Positions 26,000-36,556 of a stretch of 64,000 bases of DNA are shown here, piece by piece. The notes under the pieces are model-generated. The model saw only the letters and a program-made list of their open reading frames with translations. It made no database searches and had not been told where the DNA came from. The stretch spans positions 1 through 64,000 of the forward strand of contig JAGBEO010000007.1 of assembly GCA_017936885.1 (NCBI GenBank), given 5' to 3'. Source of the stretch: Lachnospiraceae bacterium (GTDB lineage: Bacteria > Bacillota > Clostridia > Lachnospirales > Lachnospiraceae). Position 1 is the stretch's first letter. Each line of letters opens with the position of its first letter. The position numbers and the translations under genes are program-made.

Positions 26000-27817
26000 A
26001 TGCAGGAAGTAAAACAACCAAACAAGAAGCCTTTTATTTACTATTATGTGATTGCTTTGCTGGTGATTTTTCTGATTAATTGCCTGCTTGTTCCCAAGGT
26101 AGCCCAACGTGCCATAAGAGAGGTAGATTACGGCACTTTTATGGAGATGACCTACAATCAGGAAATAGGTTATGTGCAAATAGAGGATAATCAGATTTTA
26201 TTTACAGACAAAGATGAAACAGCCATTTACAAGACAGGATTGGTGTATGATCCGGACCTGACACAGCGTCTGTATGACAACGGAGCCAAATTTTCCGGTC
26301 AGATTGTGGAAGAGATGTCTCCTGTTTTGAGCATATTGATTTCGTGGATTCTGCCGATGTTGCTTTTTGCCGCTTTGGGACAGTTTATGTACCGGCAGAT
26401 GAGCAAGAAAGCAGGCGGAGGCGCTAATTCCATGATGTTTGGTCTTGGGAAGAGCAATGCCAAAGTGTATGTGCAGTCTTCCGACGGTATTAAGTTTTCG
26501 GATGTGGCAGGTGAAGATGAGGCAAAGGAAAACCTGGCGGAAATAGTAGATTATCTGCATAATCCTGAAAAATATAAAGAAATCGGTGCTTCCATGCCGA
26601 AGGGCATCCTGTTAGTGGGACCGCCCGGAACAGGTAAGACCATGCTGGCGAAAGCAGTAGCAGGAGAGGCAAACGTTCCCTTCTTTTCCATGTCCGGTTC
26701 AGAATTTGTGGAAATGTTCGTAGGTATGGGCGCGTCTAAAGTGCGCGACCTGTTCAGTCAGGCGAAAGAGAAAGCCCCTTGTATCGTGTTTATTGATGAG
26801 ATCGATGCCATCGGTAAGAAACGTGACGGACAAGTCGGCGGCAACGATGAACGGGAGCAGACACTGAATCAGTTGCTGACAGAGATGGATGGCTTTGAAG
26901 GCAACAACGGCGTTATCATCCTGGCAGCTACTAACCGCCCGGAAAGTCTGGACCCGGCGCTGCTTCGTCCGGGACGTTTTGACAGACGTGTGCCGGTAGA
27001 ACTGCCGGATTTAAAGGGACGTGAAGAGATTCTGAAGGTACACGCCAGGAAGATCAGAGTGGCAGACGATGTGGACTTTAACAAGATTGCCCGCATGGCA
27101 TCCGGTGCATCCGGTGCCGAGCTTGCAAACATCATCAATGAGGCGGCGCTGCGGGCCGTACGGGACGGCAGAAAATTTGCAACGCAGGCAGATTTAGAGG
27201 AAAGTATCGAAGTGGTCATTGCAGGTTATCAGAAGAAAAACGCCATTCTTACAGACAAAGAGAAACACATCGTTGCATACCATGAGATCGGACATGCGCT
27301 TGTGGCGGCCAGACAGTCCAACTCCGCACCGGTACAGAAGATTACGATTGTACCAAGAACATCGGGTGCTCTTGGTTACACCATGCAGGTGGAAGAAGGC
27401 AATCACTATCTGATGAGTAAGGAAGAGATTGAGAATAAAATAGCCACTTATACAGGCGGACGTGCAGCAGAGGAAATTGTATTTGGTTCCGTGACGACCG
27501 GCGCTTCCAATGATATTGAGCAGGCTACCAAGCTGGCACGTTCCATGATTACCCGTTACGGTATGAGCAAGGATTTTGATATGGTGGCAATGGAAGCTGT
27601 GACCAATCAGTACCTTGGCGGTGACTCGTCCCTGACCTGTTCTATGGAAACACAGACAGCGATTGACAGGGAAGTAGTGGAGCTGGTGAAACGCCAGCAT
27701 GAAAAGGCAGGGCAGATTCTATTAGAGAACCGGGAGAAGCTGGATGAACTTGCAAACTTCCTGTATGAAAAAGAAACGATCACAGGAGAGGAATTTATGG
27801 AAATTCTTAATGGCTGA
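26000..27817 (+). CDS. ftsH: ATP-dependent zinc metalloprotease FtsH
   Basis: A 605-residue membrane protease that degrades unassembled membrane proteins and regulators. It has two membrane helices (~13-32 and ~107-128) flanking a short extracytoplasmic loop, and an AAA+ domain with Walker A GPPGTGKT (~207), Walker [12 protein letters not shown] and the [24 protein letters not shown]. The protease domain has HEIGH (~428). The second half lacks the long acidic tail of some FtsH proteins, so it is slightly short. AAAGGAGAGGA precedes the start and a terminator follows. Confidence 0.93.
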   Translation: MQEVKQPNKKPFIYYYVIALLVIFLINCLLVPKVAQRAIREVDYGTFMEMTYNQEIGYVQIEDNQILFTDKDETAIYKTGLVYDPDLTQRLYDNGAKFSGQIVEEMSPVLSILISWILPMLLFAALGQFMYRQMSKKAGGGANSMMFGLGKSNAKVYVQSSDGIKFSDVAGEDEAKENLAEIVDYLHNPEKYKEIGASMPKGILLVGPPGTGKTMLAKAVAGEANVPFFSMSGSEFVEMFVGMGASKVRDLFSQAKEKAPCIVFIDEIDAIGKKRDGQVGGNDEREQTLNQLLTEMDGFEGNNGVIILAATNRPESLDPALLRPGRFDRRVPVELPDLKGREEILKVHARKIRVADDVDFNKIARMASGASGAELANIINEAALRAVRDGRKFATQADLEESIEVVIAGYQKKNAILTDKEKHIVAYHEIGHALVAARQSNSAPVQKITIVPRTSGALGYTMQVEEGNHYLMSKEEIENKIATYTGGRAAEEIVFGSVTTGASNDIEQATKLARSMITRYGMSKDFDMVAMEAVTNQYLGGDSSLTCSMETQTAIDREVVELVKRQHEKAGQILLENREKLDELANFLYEKETITGEEFMEILNG

Positions 27818-27870
27818 GTACGGTTTGGGAAAAGGATAACACAAATCAAATAAGCTGAAAGGAAGAGTAT

Positions 27871-27905
27871 AGGATGTTGTCATTGCGGCAACATCCTTAT
27901 TTTTT
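27871..27905 (+). terminator. terminator after ftsH
   Basis: AGGATGTTG (27871-27879) pairs with CAACATCCT (27889-27897), followed by a T-rich run. Confidence 0.8.
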
Positions 27906-27978
27906 AGAAGTTCTTTCGAGGTTTACTCTGTTATGATAAGACAAAGTGAACAGTATGCTGCGAAAGGAGGAGAAGCAG

Positions 27979-30372
27979 ATGGAGAAATATTCGCGAGGAA
28001 GACTAAGCATAGGGGAGAAGAATTGGAGTACAGGACATAGGCAATATTTTCTTACAAGTGTGGTATTGTGGTTGACATGCCTGTTTTTGCTTTCCGCCTG
28101 CGGCAGCAAGGAAGAAGAAATCCCGATGGGACGGTATGCGGAACGGGAAGTGAAATTAGCTGGTTCCGGCTATACCTATATGCATCCTATGACGGACGGA
28201 AGCTATTACCTTTATGGCGATGGCGTGAATTTGACAAAGGTTACCGGCGATGGTGAGAGCAGCATAGAGACATGGCCGTGGGAAAATACCTCCAATATCA
28301 ATGTGAAATTTTCTTTTGGTGTGGCAGACAACGGAGCAGCTATTTTTGGATATACACCTATGTTTTATTCTAATGAAGAATATGAAGATTTTGCAGAAGA
28401 CGGAGAATACCGCTATTTGTATTACTATGTAGACGAGTATGGCGATAAACATTCGCTGACATTATATGGAGAAGATTATCAGCAAACGATCAATCTGACA
28501 TATTTTGCTTTTGCGCCGGATGGGCGGCTCTATGCGGCATCTGATTCTATGATGTATCGCATTAACGTGGAGAGCGGCGAGGCAGAAAGCTTATTTCAGA
28601 CGCTCGGAGCAGTAAAAGAAGTTGTCTTCATGGATGATACAATGATTGCTCTGGATGATGAGAAAACCTATCTCTATGATATGGTGGAAGAGAAACTTCT
28701 GGAAGATAACGGTGTCTTAAATGAGTTTGTGGCATCTCATCAGAATGGATCGAAGTCGATTGTACTTGCTGCGGTGAAAGAATCGGAAGCAGAGAAGGAT
28801 AACCGGATATTATATTTGGGATGCCGCACCGGACTTTATCGATATGTTTGGGGAGGTTCGGTGATCGAGCAGATCGCGGACGGCAGACTGCTTACCTTTG
28901 GAAACAGCCAGTATAAACCGCTTGCCATGCAGGCACTGTCAAACAGTGAATTCAGAGTTTTGTTCAGTGGAAACCGCATGGTAGAACTGTATTATGATGA
29001 GACACTCCCTGCAAGACCATCCAAAGAACTTACGGTTTACAGTCTGGAAGACAATGGGAGAATCCGCTACGCCGGACAGCTTTTCCAACAGGAGTATCCT
29101 GATGTTTTAGTTAATTATGAGACGGGCTTAGATGGTGACAGTGCTGTCAGTAAAGAGGATGCGCTGAAAAACCTGAACACAAAATTGCTTGCCGGGGAAG
29201 GGCCGGATGTCATCATATTAGATGGTATTGATATGGAACAGTATGCCGGGAAAGGGGTGTTAAAGCCTTTGGATGAGTTGTTAGCCCCTTATGAGGAAGA
29301 TGGCGTACTTTACTGGAATATTGTAGAAGGAATGCGGATGACGGAGAAAGAAGAGATTTACGGAGTGCCCATGACCGTATATTTGCCGGTATGGCTCTCT
29401 GAGAAACAATATCTTGGCGGTGAAAAGGGGCTTTCGGATATTGTTGCGGGAATGGAGCAGGCGAGAGCAGATCATCCTGGCGGACCGCTTTTGTTTACAC
29501 CATATCCGCAGGATTTGTTGATGCAGATGGTTCCGGCTAGTCTGCCTGCGTGGACACAATCCGAACAGGCAGGCGGAAATGGCAGTCTGGATGTGGCAAA
29601 GATTGAAGAATTTTATCAGGCTGCGCAAAAATTGTGGGAACTTGACAGTGCAGGGCTTGATACGGATGCAAGAATAAAATGGCAGCAGGATGCGGCAGAA
29701 GTTACCAAACAGGCAGAACTGGAGATGATCAGGGTGGTGCCCGGACAGTATAATGATATTTTTAATATAGGGGAGACTTGGGCACAGTTCGGCTGTTTGA
29801 CGAGTGTCTGGTATGAAATGACTACGATTCATTGTCTGAAAGCAAATTTCAAGAACGGATACTACGATAAAGCGGTAGCACGTAATGATGAGGTAACCGT
29901 TGAGAAATATATCGGGCAGGCGGAGGATGTCTACTGGGCAAGAACGGTGACCGGCATATGTGCGCAAGCCAAAGAGCCGGAGTTGGCGGAAGAATTTGTG
30001 AAACTGCTGTTATCTGAACAGATGATGGATAAGTGGTGGTTAGACGGAGAGGGGATATGGTTTGGCGGCGCCGCCATAAGAAAAAGTTCCCTTGCCAAAG
30101 CAATGGATAAAAATTGTCGGGAATATGCCGAGGTAGCCGGATGGGACGAGAGTTATATTCAACTCGTATATGATGGGATTATTTGGCCTACGGAGGAGGA
30201 GAAACAGTGGCTCTATCAGATGATGGAGGAAGCGGACTGCTGTTACCTTTCCGATACGATGCTCGAAGAAGTAGTGAAAGAGGTAGGTTTGCAGGTGCTT
30301 GAGGGCAGCCTGACCCCGGAAGAAGGAGCAGAAGAGGTTGCACGGAAAATGGCGATTGAAATGGAAGAATAG
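27979..30372 (+). CDS. lipoprotein: propeller-like domain fused to an ABC solute-binding domain, copy 1
   Basis: A 797-residue lipoprotein. The signal peptide ends at the lipobox LSAC (Cys ~41). Residues ~45-375 show repeated strand units of beta-propeller type, for example FAPDGRLYAASDSMMYRIN. Residues ~380-797 match family 1 extracellular solute-binding proteins: ELTVYSLEDNGRIRYAGQLF, LLAGEGPDVIILDG and GVPMTVYLPVWLSEK. The ATG at 27979 follows AAAGGAGGAG. A close paralogue follows immediately, then two sugar-type permeases, so it probably delivers a ligand (perhaps an oligosaccharide) to them. The N-terminal fusion is unusual and may sense or pre-bind the ligand. Confidence 0.75.
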   Translation: MEKYSRGRLSIGEKNWSTGHRQYFLTSVVLWLTCLFLLSACGSKEEEIPMGRYAEREVKLAGSGYTYMHPMTDGSYYLYGDGVNLTKVTGDGESSIETWPWENTSNINVKFSFGVADNGAAIFGYTPMFYSNEEYEDFAEDGEYRYLYYYVDEYGDKHSLTLYGEDYQQTINLTYFAFAPDGRLYAASDSMMYRINVESGEAESLFQTLGAVKEVVFMDDTMIALDDEKTYLYDMVEEKLLEDNGVLNEFVASHQNGSKSIVLAAVKESEAEKDNRILYLGCRTGLYRYVWGGSVIEQIADGRLLTFGNSQYKPLAMQALSNSEFRVLFSGNRMVELYYDETLPARPSKELTVYSLEDNGRIRYAGQLFQQEYPDVLVNYETGLDGDSAVSKEDALKNLNTKLLAGEGPDVIILDGIDMEQYAGKGVLKPLDELLAPYEEDGVLYWNIVEGMRMTEKEEIYGVPMTVYLPVWLSEKQYLGGEKGLSDIVAGMEQARADHPGGPLLFTPYPQDLLMQMVPASLPAWTQSEQAGGNGSLDVAKIEEFYQAAQKLWELDSAGLDTDARIKWQQDAAEVTKQAELEMIRVVPGQYNDIFNIGETWAQFGCLTSVWYEMTTIHCLKANFKNGYYDKAVARNDEVTVEKYIGQAEDVYWARTVTGICAQAKEPELAEEFVKLLLSEQMMDKWWLDGEGIWFGGAAIRKSSLAKAMDKNCREYAEVAGWDESYIQLVYDGIIWPTEEEKQWLYQMMEEADCCYLSDTMLEEVVKEVGLQVLEGSLTPEEGAEEVARKMAIEMEE

Positions 30373-30445
30373 AAGTATTTATTATGCGGCAATGTATGCA
30401 GAGCATGCATGTAAACTCGCAGGATGAGCAAGGATGGAGGAAGAT

Positions 30446-32851
30446 ATGAAACAGAAGAGTAAACTATGGAGTTCTATTTTACTGGGAGCATGTATCATAA
30501 GTACCGGATTATGCTCGGGCTGCGGCAGCAGCGAAGAAGAAATCTTAATGGGACGGTATGCAGAACGGGAGGTGAAGCTGCCCGGTACAGCATTTACCTA
30601 TATGCATCCGATGGCGGACGGAAGCTATTACCTCTATGGTGATGAAGTGGCTTTGACCCAAGTCAGCGCTGACGGAGAATCCGGCGAGAGTGTCTGGTCA
30701 TGGGAAAATAATTCCGATATCCATATTAAGAATTCGTTCGCCGTGTCGGACAGCGGAGCGGTCATTTTCGGGTATACCCCTAAGTTTTATTCCGATGAGG
30801 AATATGAAGAGTTTGCGGAAGATGGGGAATACCGATACCTGTATTATTATGTGGATGAAACAGGCAAAGAGAATCAGCTTGCGTTGTATGGGAGTGATTA
30901 TGAGACAGCAGAGAATCTGGAGTATTTTGCCTTTGCACCGGATGGGAGGCTTTATGCGGCATCATCATCTATGGTATACCGTATCCATGCAGAGAACGGT
31001 GAGGCAGAGAGCCTGTTTCACACGAACGGACAGGTAAATGAATTTGCTTTCCTGGGAGATACCATGATCGCACTGGATCATGAGAAAGCATATCTCTATG
31101 ATACGGCAGGGGACAAGCTTTTAGAGGATAACAGTGTTTTAAATGAATTTGTGACTTCCCACCAGATCACCGGAAAATCGATTGTACTTGCAGTGGCGGA
31201 AGAAAACAAAGATATGACAAAAGTGTCAGATACTGGAACGATAAATACAGATGGTTCTGATGATAAGACTGCAGGAGCAGACTCAGATGGGGACGGGAGT
31301 GACAGCCCTATTCTGTATTTCGGCTGCCGTACCGGATTATACCGCTATATTTGGGGCGGCTCGGTGATCGAGCAGATTGCGGACGGGAGACTGCTTAGTT
31401 TTGGAAACAGTCAGTATAAGCCCCTTGCCATGCAGGCATTATCGGGTGGTGAATTCCGGGTATTATTCAGCGGAGGTCATATGGTGGAATTATATTATGA
31501 CGAAACACTGCCTGCCAGACCATCCAAGGAGCTTACGGTCTACAGTTTGGAAGAAAACGGCAGAATTCGTTATGCCGGACAGTTATTCCAGCAGGAGCAT
31601 CCTGATGTGATCGTTAATTATGAGACAGGTATGGACGGTGACAGCGCTGTCAGTAAAGAGGATGCCCTGAAAAACTTAAACACAAGACTGCTTGCCGGGG
31701 AAGGCCCGGATGTGATCGTATTAGACGGTGTTGATATGGAACAGTATGCCGAAAAAGGCGTATTAAAACCACTGGATGATTTCATTGCGCCTTATGCAGA
31801 GGAAGGGACACTGTATCAGAATATTGCAGAGGGAATGCGGATGACGGAAGAAGAGAAAATATATGGTATTCCCATGACGGTATATCTTCCTATCTGGCTT
31901 TCTGAAAAACAATATCTGGAAGGAGAAAAGAGTCTGAATGATATTGTTGCGGGTATGGAGCGGGCGAGAACCGACCACCCGGAAGGACCGCTTCTTTTTA
32001 CACCGTATCCGCAGGATCTGTTAAACCAGATGATTCCGGCTTGTCTGCCCGCATGGACGGATGAGAACGGCGACCTGAATGTGGAGAAACTGACAGAATT
32101 CTATACGGCAATGGAGAGACTTTGGGAACTTGACAGCGCCGGACTGGATGAGGCAGCCAGAGAGAAATGGCAGCAGGACGTGGCAGAGGTGCATGAGATA
32201 GAAGATGACAGGGATATGCTGATGGCAACACTTGGACAGTACGAGGATCATCAGGATATCGGTGAAGCATGGGCGCAGTTTGGGTGCCTGTTAAATAGCT
32301 GGTATGACTTAAAGAATGTAAGTGCAACGAAGGATATTTTTGCAAACGGCTGGAATAGTAAAAAAACAGAAGATGAGATTATGTTTTCCAAATATGCCGG
32401 TCAGGCGGAGAATGTATACTGGGCAAGAACCGTCACGGGATTATGTGAGCAGGCAAAGGAACCGGAGCTTGCAGAAGAATTTCTGACCTTACTCTTGTCA
32501 GACCGGATAGCGGATAAATGGTGGCTGGAAGGACAATGGTATGGCGGAATTACGATCCGAAAGGATTCGCTTGAGAAAGCCATGGATCAGAACAATCATG
32601 AATTTGCCGAAGTGAGAGGCTGGGATGCTGCTGCCATTTCCATGATGTACAGCGACAGCCAGTGGTTTAGCGAAGCAGATAAGCAGTGGCTTTATCAGAT
32701 GATGGAAGAAGCGGACTGCCGTTATCTTTCCGGTACGATGCTGGAAGAAGTAGTGAAGGAGGCAGGCTTGCAGGTGCTTGAGGGCAGTCTGACCCCGGAG
32801 GAAGGCGCAGCAGAGGTGGCAAGGAGAATGGAAATTGAAATGCAGGAATAA
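30446..32851 (+). CDS. lipoprotein: propeller-like domain fused to an ABC solute-binding domain, copy 2
   Basis: An 801-residue paralogue of the preceding protein, clearly similar from end to end. The lipidated Cys by alignment is ~26, though the -3 position is Cys rather than Leu; an alternative LGAC occurs at 13-16. It carries an Asp/Ser/Gly-rich insert (~255-285) not present in copy 1, in the propeller region. The solute-binding half is the best conserved part. The ATG at 30446 fits GGAGG at 30436 better than the ATG at 30434. Its end overlaps the first permease by 17 bp, so the two are translationally coupled. Confidence 0.75.
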   Translation: MKQKSKLWSSILLGACIISTGLCSGCGSSEEEILMGRYAEREVKLPGTAFTYMHPMADGSYYLYGDEVALTQVSADGESGESVWSWENNSDIHIKNSFAVSDSGAVIFGYTPKFYSDEEYEEFAEDGEYRYLYYYVDETGKENQLALYGSDYETAENLEYFAFAPDGRLYAASSSMVYRIHAENGEAESLFHTNGQVNEFAFLGDTMIALDHEKAYLYDTAGDKLLEDNSVLNEFVTSHQITGKSIVLAVAEENKDMTKVSDTGTINTDGSDDKTAGADSDGDGSDSPILYFGCRTGLYRYIWGGSVIEQIADGRLLSFGNSQYKPLAMQALSGGEFRVLFSGGHMVELYYDETLPARPSKELTVYSLEENGRIRYAGQLFQQEHPDVIVNYETGMDGDSAVSKEDALKNLNTRLLAGEGPDVIVLDGVDMEQYAEKGVLKPLDDFIAPYAEEGTLYQNIAEGMRMTEEEKIYGIPMTVYLPIWLSEKQYLEGEKSLNDIVAGMERARTDHPEGPLLFTPYPQDLLNQMIPACLPAWTDENGDLNVEKLTEFYTAMERLWELDSAGLDEAAREKWQQDVAEVHEIEDDRDMLMATLGQYEDHQDIGEAWAQFGCLLNSWYDLKNVSATKDIFANGWNSKKTEDEIMFSKYAGQAENVYWARTVTGLCEQAKEPELAEEFLTLLLSDRIADKWWLEGQWYGGITIRKDSLEKAMDQNNHEFAEVRGWDAAAISMMYSDSQWFSEADKQWLYQMMEEADCRYLSGTMLEEVVKEAGLQVLEGSLTPEEGAAEVARRMEIEMQE

Positions 32852-33761
32852 CCCAAATGGCATTCACCGCAATCGCGGCAAAAGACATGGGCGCAATAGC
32901 ATCGCCGAAAATAGAAGGCTCTTATTTTTATTACCCGGTTTAACCGGGGTTATGATCTTCTATCTGCTGCCTTTTCTGGAAGTGGTGCGGCGCTCCTTTG
33001 TCAAAGCAGGCAACAACTCCTTTGTAGGGTTGGATAATTATAAAGCGGTGCTGCACAATGCGGCATTCAGACTGGCTGTTCGCAATACGGCACTATATAT
33101 TGTACTTGGTGTGCCGCTGTTAATGGGGATCAGTCTGGTACTGGCACTTTTATTAAGAAGGATTACAGCGAGGCGGAAACTTCTGTCCGCGTTGCTGCTT
33201 CCTATGGCGGTTCCGGCAGCGGTAATGGTTTTGGTATTGCAGCTTCTTGTGGATAAGCATGGGCTGCTGAATGGAGTGATATCAGAGCTGTTATCGAGAA
33301 CTGCCGGGATGTCTGCCTTTTATGGTATTGATTATTTGAATTCCGACGGAGCGCTGGCTGTTGTTTTGTGCAGTTTCTTATGGAAAAATACCGGCTATAT
33401 GGTGATACTTTGGCTTGCGGGATTATCCGCGCTGCCCCGTGATGTGGAGGAGGCCGCCGAGGTAGACGGAGCCAACAGATGGCAGCGTTGGCAATATATA
33501 ACGATGCCGGAGCTTTCCGGCAGTTTTTTTACAATAGGGATGCTTTCCGTCCTGCATATTTTCAAAAGTTATCGGGAAGTCTGGATGGTGGCAGGCAGCT
33601 ATCCGCAGGAGAATATATACTTTTTACAGCATTTATTGCAGAATTGGTATTTAAAGCTGGAGTTTGACCAGATGGCAGTGTTGACGGTTTTGTTATCCGG
33701 CATACTTCTTATAGTATGCCTTTTTCTACAGAAACATCTGGAGCAGGGCAAAGAGGCATGA
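32835..33761 (+). CDS. ABC transporter permease, MalF/UgpA type
   Basis: A 308-residue inner-membrane subunit with six hydrophobic segments and the EAA loop (EEAAEVDGANRWQRWQYITMPELS, ~195-220) that contacts the ATPase. The only usable start is TTG at 32835: it follows AAGGAG with 8-base spacing, inside the end of the preceding gene, and no in-frame ATG occurs before the first helix. It overlaps the next permease by ATGA. No ATPase gene is present, so a shared MsmK-type ATPase encoded elsewhere is likely. Confidence 0.85.
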   Translation: MKCRNNPNGIHRNRGKRHGRNSIAENRRLLFLLPGLTGVMIFYLLPFLEVVRRSFVKAGNNSFVGLDNYKAVLHNAAFRLAVRNTALYIVLGVPLLMGISLVLALLLRRITARRKLLSALLLPMAVPAAVMVLVLQLLVDKHGLLNGVISELLSRTAGMSAFYGIDYLNSDGALAVVLCSFLWKNTGYMVILWLAGLSALPRDVEEAAEVDGANRWQRWQYITMPELSGSFFTIGMLSVLHIFKSYREVWMVAGSYPQENIYFLQHLLQNWYLKLEFDQMAVLTVLLSGILLIVCLFLQKHLEQGKEA

Positions 33762-34663
33762 TTCATACTATGGAAATATCAGAGATCAAACAGAAACTTA
33801 ACATAGGGAAAAGAAAAAAGCAAAAAAGTTCTCCGCTTGCCGTAGGGCTCTGCTTCATGGCAGCGTTTTTGATCTGTCTGCCTTTATGGATGATACCTAC
33901 AGGCGCCCTGATGGACGATATGGAACTGCATCAGATTCTGACTCCGGTATTAAACGGCAGCGATGGTTATGCGGTATGGCATCCGGTGCCTTTTTATCCC
34001 ACTGTGGAACATTTCTACAGACTGCTTATCGGTTCCCCGGCATTTTATAAGCTTTTCTGGAATTCGGTAGGCATGACAGCCGCCATACTGGCGGGACAGA
34101 TTGTGATCGGTCTGCCCTCGGCATGGGCTTTTGCCGCATTCCGATTTCGGGGCAGGGAGGTTTTGTTCGGACTCTATGTGGTGCTGATGCTTCTGCCTTT
34201 TCAGGTGATGCTTCTGCCCCAGTATTTGATTTTGCAGAAACTGGATCTGTATGCGACACCAGGTGCAGTGATTTTGCCGGCGGTTTTCTCAACTTTTCCA
34301 GTGTTTATTATGTATCGGGGATTTACACAGATTGAGCAGGAGATTTTGGAAGCAGCCAGACTGGACGGAGCCGGGGAGATGCAGATCTTCCTGAGAATCG
34401 GTCTGCCCCTTGGACAGACAGGCATTCGGGCAGCCATGGTTTTAAGCTTTCTGGAATGTTGGAATCTGGTGGAGCAGCCTATGGCATTTCTGGAAGAACA
34501 GAAAGACTGGCCGCTTTCTTTATATTTGCCGCAACTGGATATCAGCCAGGCGGGTTTTGCCTTTGCGGTGTCGGTCATCGTGTTGGTTCCGGCATTGTTC
34601 GTCTTTGCTTTGGGACAGGATGCTTTGGAAGAAGGAATTACTTACGTGGGGACGAAGAAGTAA
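33758..34663 (+). CDS. ABC transporter permease, MalG type
   Basis: A 301-residue second permease with about six membrane segments and the EAA loop LEAARLDGAGEMQIFLRIGLPLGQ (~200-225). The start at 33758 overlaps the stop of the preceding permease as ATGA, preceded by AAAGAGG. The ATG at 33716 would need read-back into the first permease. The two probably form the heterodimeric channel for the tandem lipoproteins. The periplasmic loop near residues 30-90 is longer than usual. Confidence 0.85.
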   Translation: MIHTMEISEIKQKLNIGKRKKQKSSPLAVGLCFMAAFLICLPLWMIPTGALMDDMELHQILTPVLNGSDGYAVWHPVPFYPTVEHFYRLLIGSPAFYKLFWNSVGMTAAILAGQIVIGLPSAWAFAAFRFRGREVLFGLYVVLMLLPFQVMLLPQYLILQKLDLYATPGAVILPAVFSTFPVFIMYRGFTQIEQEILEAARLDGAGEMQIFLRIGLPLGQTGIRAAMVLSFLECWNLVEQPMAFLEEQKDWPLSLYLPQLDISQAGFAFAVSVIVLVPALFVFALGQDALEEGITYVGTKK

Positions 34664-34754
34664 GACCCGATTAGAAATACCTGGTTACGGTGTCGTAGAT
34701 TGATAGTATGGATGCACCGGAGACGGAGTTTATGTAGAAAGGCTGGTTACAGAA

Positions 34755-36089
34755 ATGGAATCAAAGAAAAAGGTATTAAAAGGGTTCGGACTTTTTATGG
34801 CAGCAATGCTAATTATGACATTCGTGTCAAGAACTGTCTACGTGAATCAGATGCCTCAGGTACGATGGAATTATCCGGCAGCAGCCTCCATACGCAATAC
34901 GCTGACAGTGGACGGCACGGTCGAAGCGGTCAATTCGCAGGCAATTACCGGGATGGAAGGACTCTTGGTGAAGAGAGTCTGCGTGGCGGCAGGAGAGCAG
35001 ATCGAAGAAGGAACTGTGCTTTACGAAGTGGATATGGATGATTTGCAGGCAAAGCTTGGACAGTTGGAAGCGGAAGAAGAGGTATGGCAGGAACAGCTAC
35101 AGGCGGAGAAAAAAGCCGCTGCAACGGAGATCACCCGTGCACAGGAAGATTATGACACAACTGTCGCAGAATTGGATCGGAAAATCGCGGAACAGACGGC
35201 TTTATTGGAGGATGCGCTGGAAGATTTGGATCTGCATTTATTTCGGATACCGGAGGAAGATTCTTCGGATGAGATATGGATTGCCTGGGCAGATGAAAGA
35301 ACAAGATTAGACCGGGTGATTGCAGATAAAAAGCGGTCGATCGAAGAAGCCGAGTTTGAGAAAGAAAAACTTTTAAAAGAAGCAAACAGGAATATTGAGG
35401 ATGCCCAAAGTGCTAAAAGGGAAGTGGACGGAGCCTATAGTGTGAGTTTTTCGGGAATCGGGCAGATTCAGGAGCGTGAAAGTAAAATCAAGACATGGAG
35501 ACAACTCGTGGTGGATGAAGGCAAGGTGGTGTCGCAGCAGGAAGGAACGATTCTGGAAGTGATGCTGCAGTCCGGTGTGCGAATGGGCGCAGATGCGGTT
35601 ATGCGTTATGCGGATGCACAGAGCAGTCTGGTATTTCGAACTACGATTTCGCAAGACCAGAAAGCTAAAGTACATACGGGAGACAGTGTACGTCTGTCGT
35701 TTCCCGGAAGCTCCGAAGAAGTTAATGAGACAATTGATTCCATTGTACAGGAAAACGGCAGTTATACCGTGACGATCTGGTTGGAGCCGGGAGTGGCGCA
35801 GGGCAGGACAGAGGGAGTCATGGAGGTTGTTTCTACCTCGGAAGTCTATGATTTCGTGGTTTCAAAGCAGGCACTTCACAATGACGGCAGCACGAATTAT
35901 ATTTATATATTGGAAGAAAAGGAAGGAATATTGGGAACGGAAATGAGTGTCAGAAGTCTGACAGTGCGTCTGCTGGATCAGAATGAGGATAAGGCGGCGA
36001 TTATGGATGATCTGCTGCAGAGTGATATGAAGATTGTGGTGGAAAGTGACAGAGAATTGAAAAATGGGAATTCTGTGAAGGTGGAGTGA
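34755..36089 (+). CDS. HlyD/MacA-like membrane fusion protein
   Basis: A 444-residue protein with one N-terminal membrane segment (~10-28), a lipoyl/barrel-sandwich half (GTVEAVNSQAITGMEGLLVKRVCVAAGEQIEEGTVLYEVD, ~50-95), a long coiled coil (~96-215), the returning half motif (~245-275) and a beta-barrel tail. In Gram-positives such proteins pair with MacB-type ABC exporters or act in export of lipids and peptides. No exporter lies nearby; instead it follows two import permeases by 91 bp in the same direction. Its partner is unknown. Confidence 0.75.
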   Translation: MESKKKVLKGFGLFMAAMLIMTFVSRTVYVNQMPQVRWNYPAAASIRNTLTVDGTVEAVNSQAITGMEGLLVKRVCVAAGEQIEEGTVLYEVDMDDLQAKLGQLEAEEEVWQEQLQAEKKAAATEITRAQEDYDTTVAELDRKIAEQTALLEDALEDLDLHLFRIPEEDSSDEIWIAWADERTRLDRVIADKKRSIEEAEFEKEKLLKEANRNIEDAQSAKREVDGAYSVSFSGIGQIQERESKIKTWRQLVVDEGKVVSQQEGTILEVMLQSGVRMGADAVMRYADAQSSLVFRTTISQDQKAKVHTGDSVRLSFPGSSEEVNETIDSIVQENGSYTVTIWLEPGVAQGRTEGVMEVVSTSEVYDFVVSKQALHNDGSTNYIYILEEKEGILGTEMSVRSLTVRLLDQNEDKAAIMDDLLQSDMKIVVESDRELKNGNSVKVE

Positions 36090-36217
36090 TGGAAATGGGA
36101 GATGGTGCCGCATAGGTATTTGGATTAACACATTCATCTGGTAATATCTAGTCTCATATGGTAAAATCAGTAGCATCAAGTATTCGTCTATCAATGCATT
36201 AAATAAGGAGGTGGGGA

Positions 36218-36478
36218 ATGCTTACAATATTTAACAGGAAAAAGATTTATACATCCTTTTCTATGGAAAAACAAGCTGACATAAGAAATCTCTTAGATCA
36301 TAACGGAATAAAATGTTGTGTAAAAGTTGTTAACAGGAGGAGTGCATCATCATTTGGCAATGGTACCCGGTCAAGAACCGGAAGTTTCGGAGAGAGTTCC
36401 TCATATACGTATGAGTATATTATTTATGTACATAAGAAAGATTTTGAATTAGCTAGCAAATGTATCTATTATAATTGA
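36218..36478 (+). CDS. small protein, possible DUF2007-like signal-transducing domain
   Basis: An 86-residue protein. The pattern of an initial strand, a helix ending in LLDHNGIKCCVKVV and a final strand plus helix (YIIYVHKKDFELASKCIYYN) resembles DUF2007, a ferredoxin-like domain thought to signal. A Ser/Arg/Gly-rich loop occupies the middle. The start follows AATAAGGAGGTGG. It stands alone before a terminator. Confidence 0.5.
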   Translation: MLTIFNRKKIYTSFSMEKQADIRNLLDHNGIKCCVKVVNRRSASSFGNGTRSRTGSFGESSSYTYEYIIYVHKKDFELASKCIYYN

Positions 36479-36496
36479 TCGGTAGTGAAACTGATA

Positions 36497-36544
36497 AAAA
36501 GCAGATATTCAGCAGCACGTTCATACTGCGGGATATCTGCTTTT
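36497..36544. terminator. bidirectional terminator between convergent genes
   Basis: AAAAGCAGATAT (36497-36508) pairs with ATATCTGCTTTT (36533-36544), with T-rich tails on both strands. Confidence 0.75.
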
Positions 36545-36556
36545 GTATAATAGTGT

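Noticed and set aside
27979..32851. Assembly artefact creating two near-identical lipoprotein genes
   Set aside because: The copies differ throughout, including an insert in copy 2, and have distinct signal peptides, so this is an old gene duplication.
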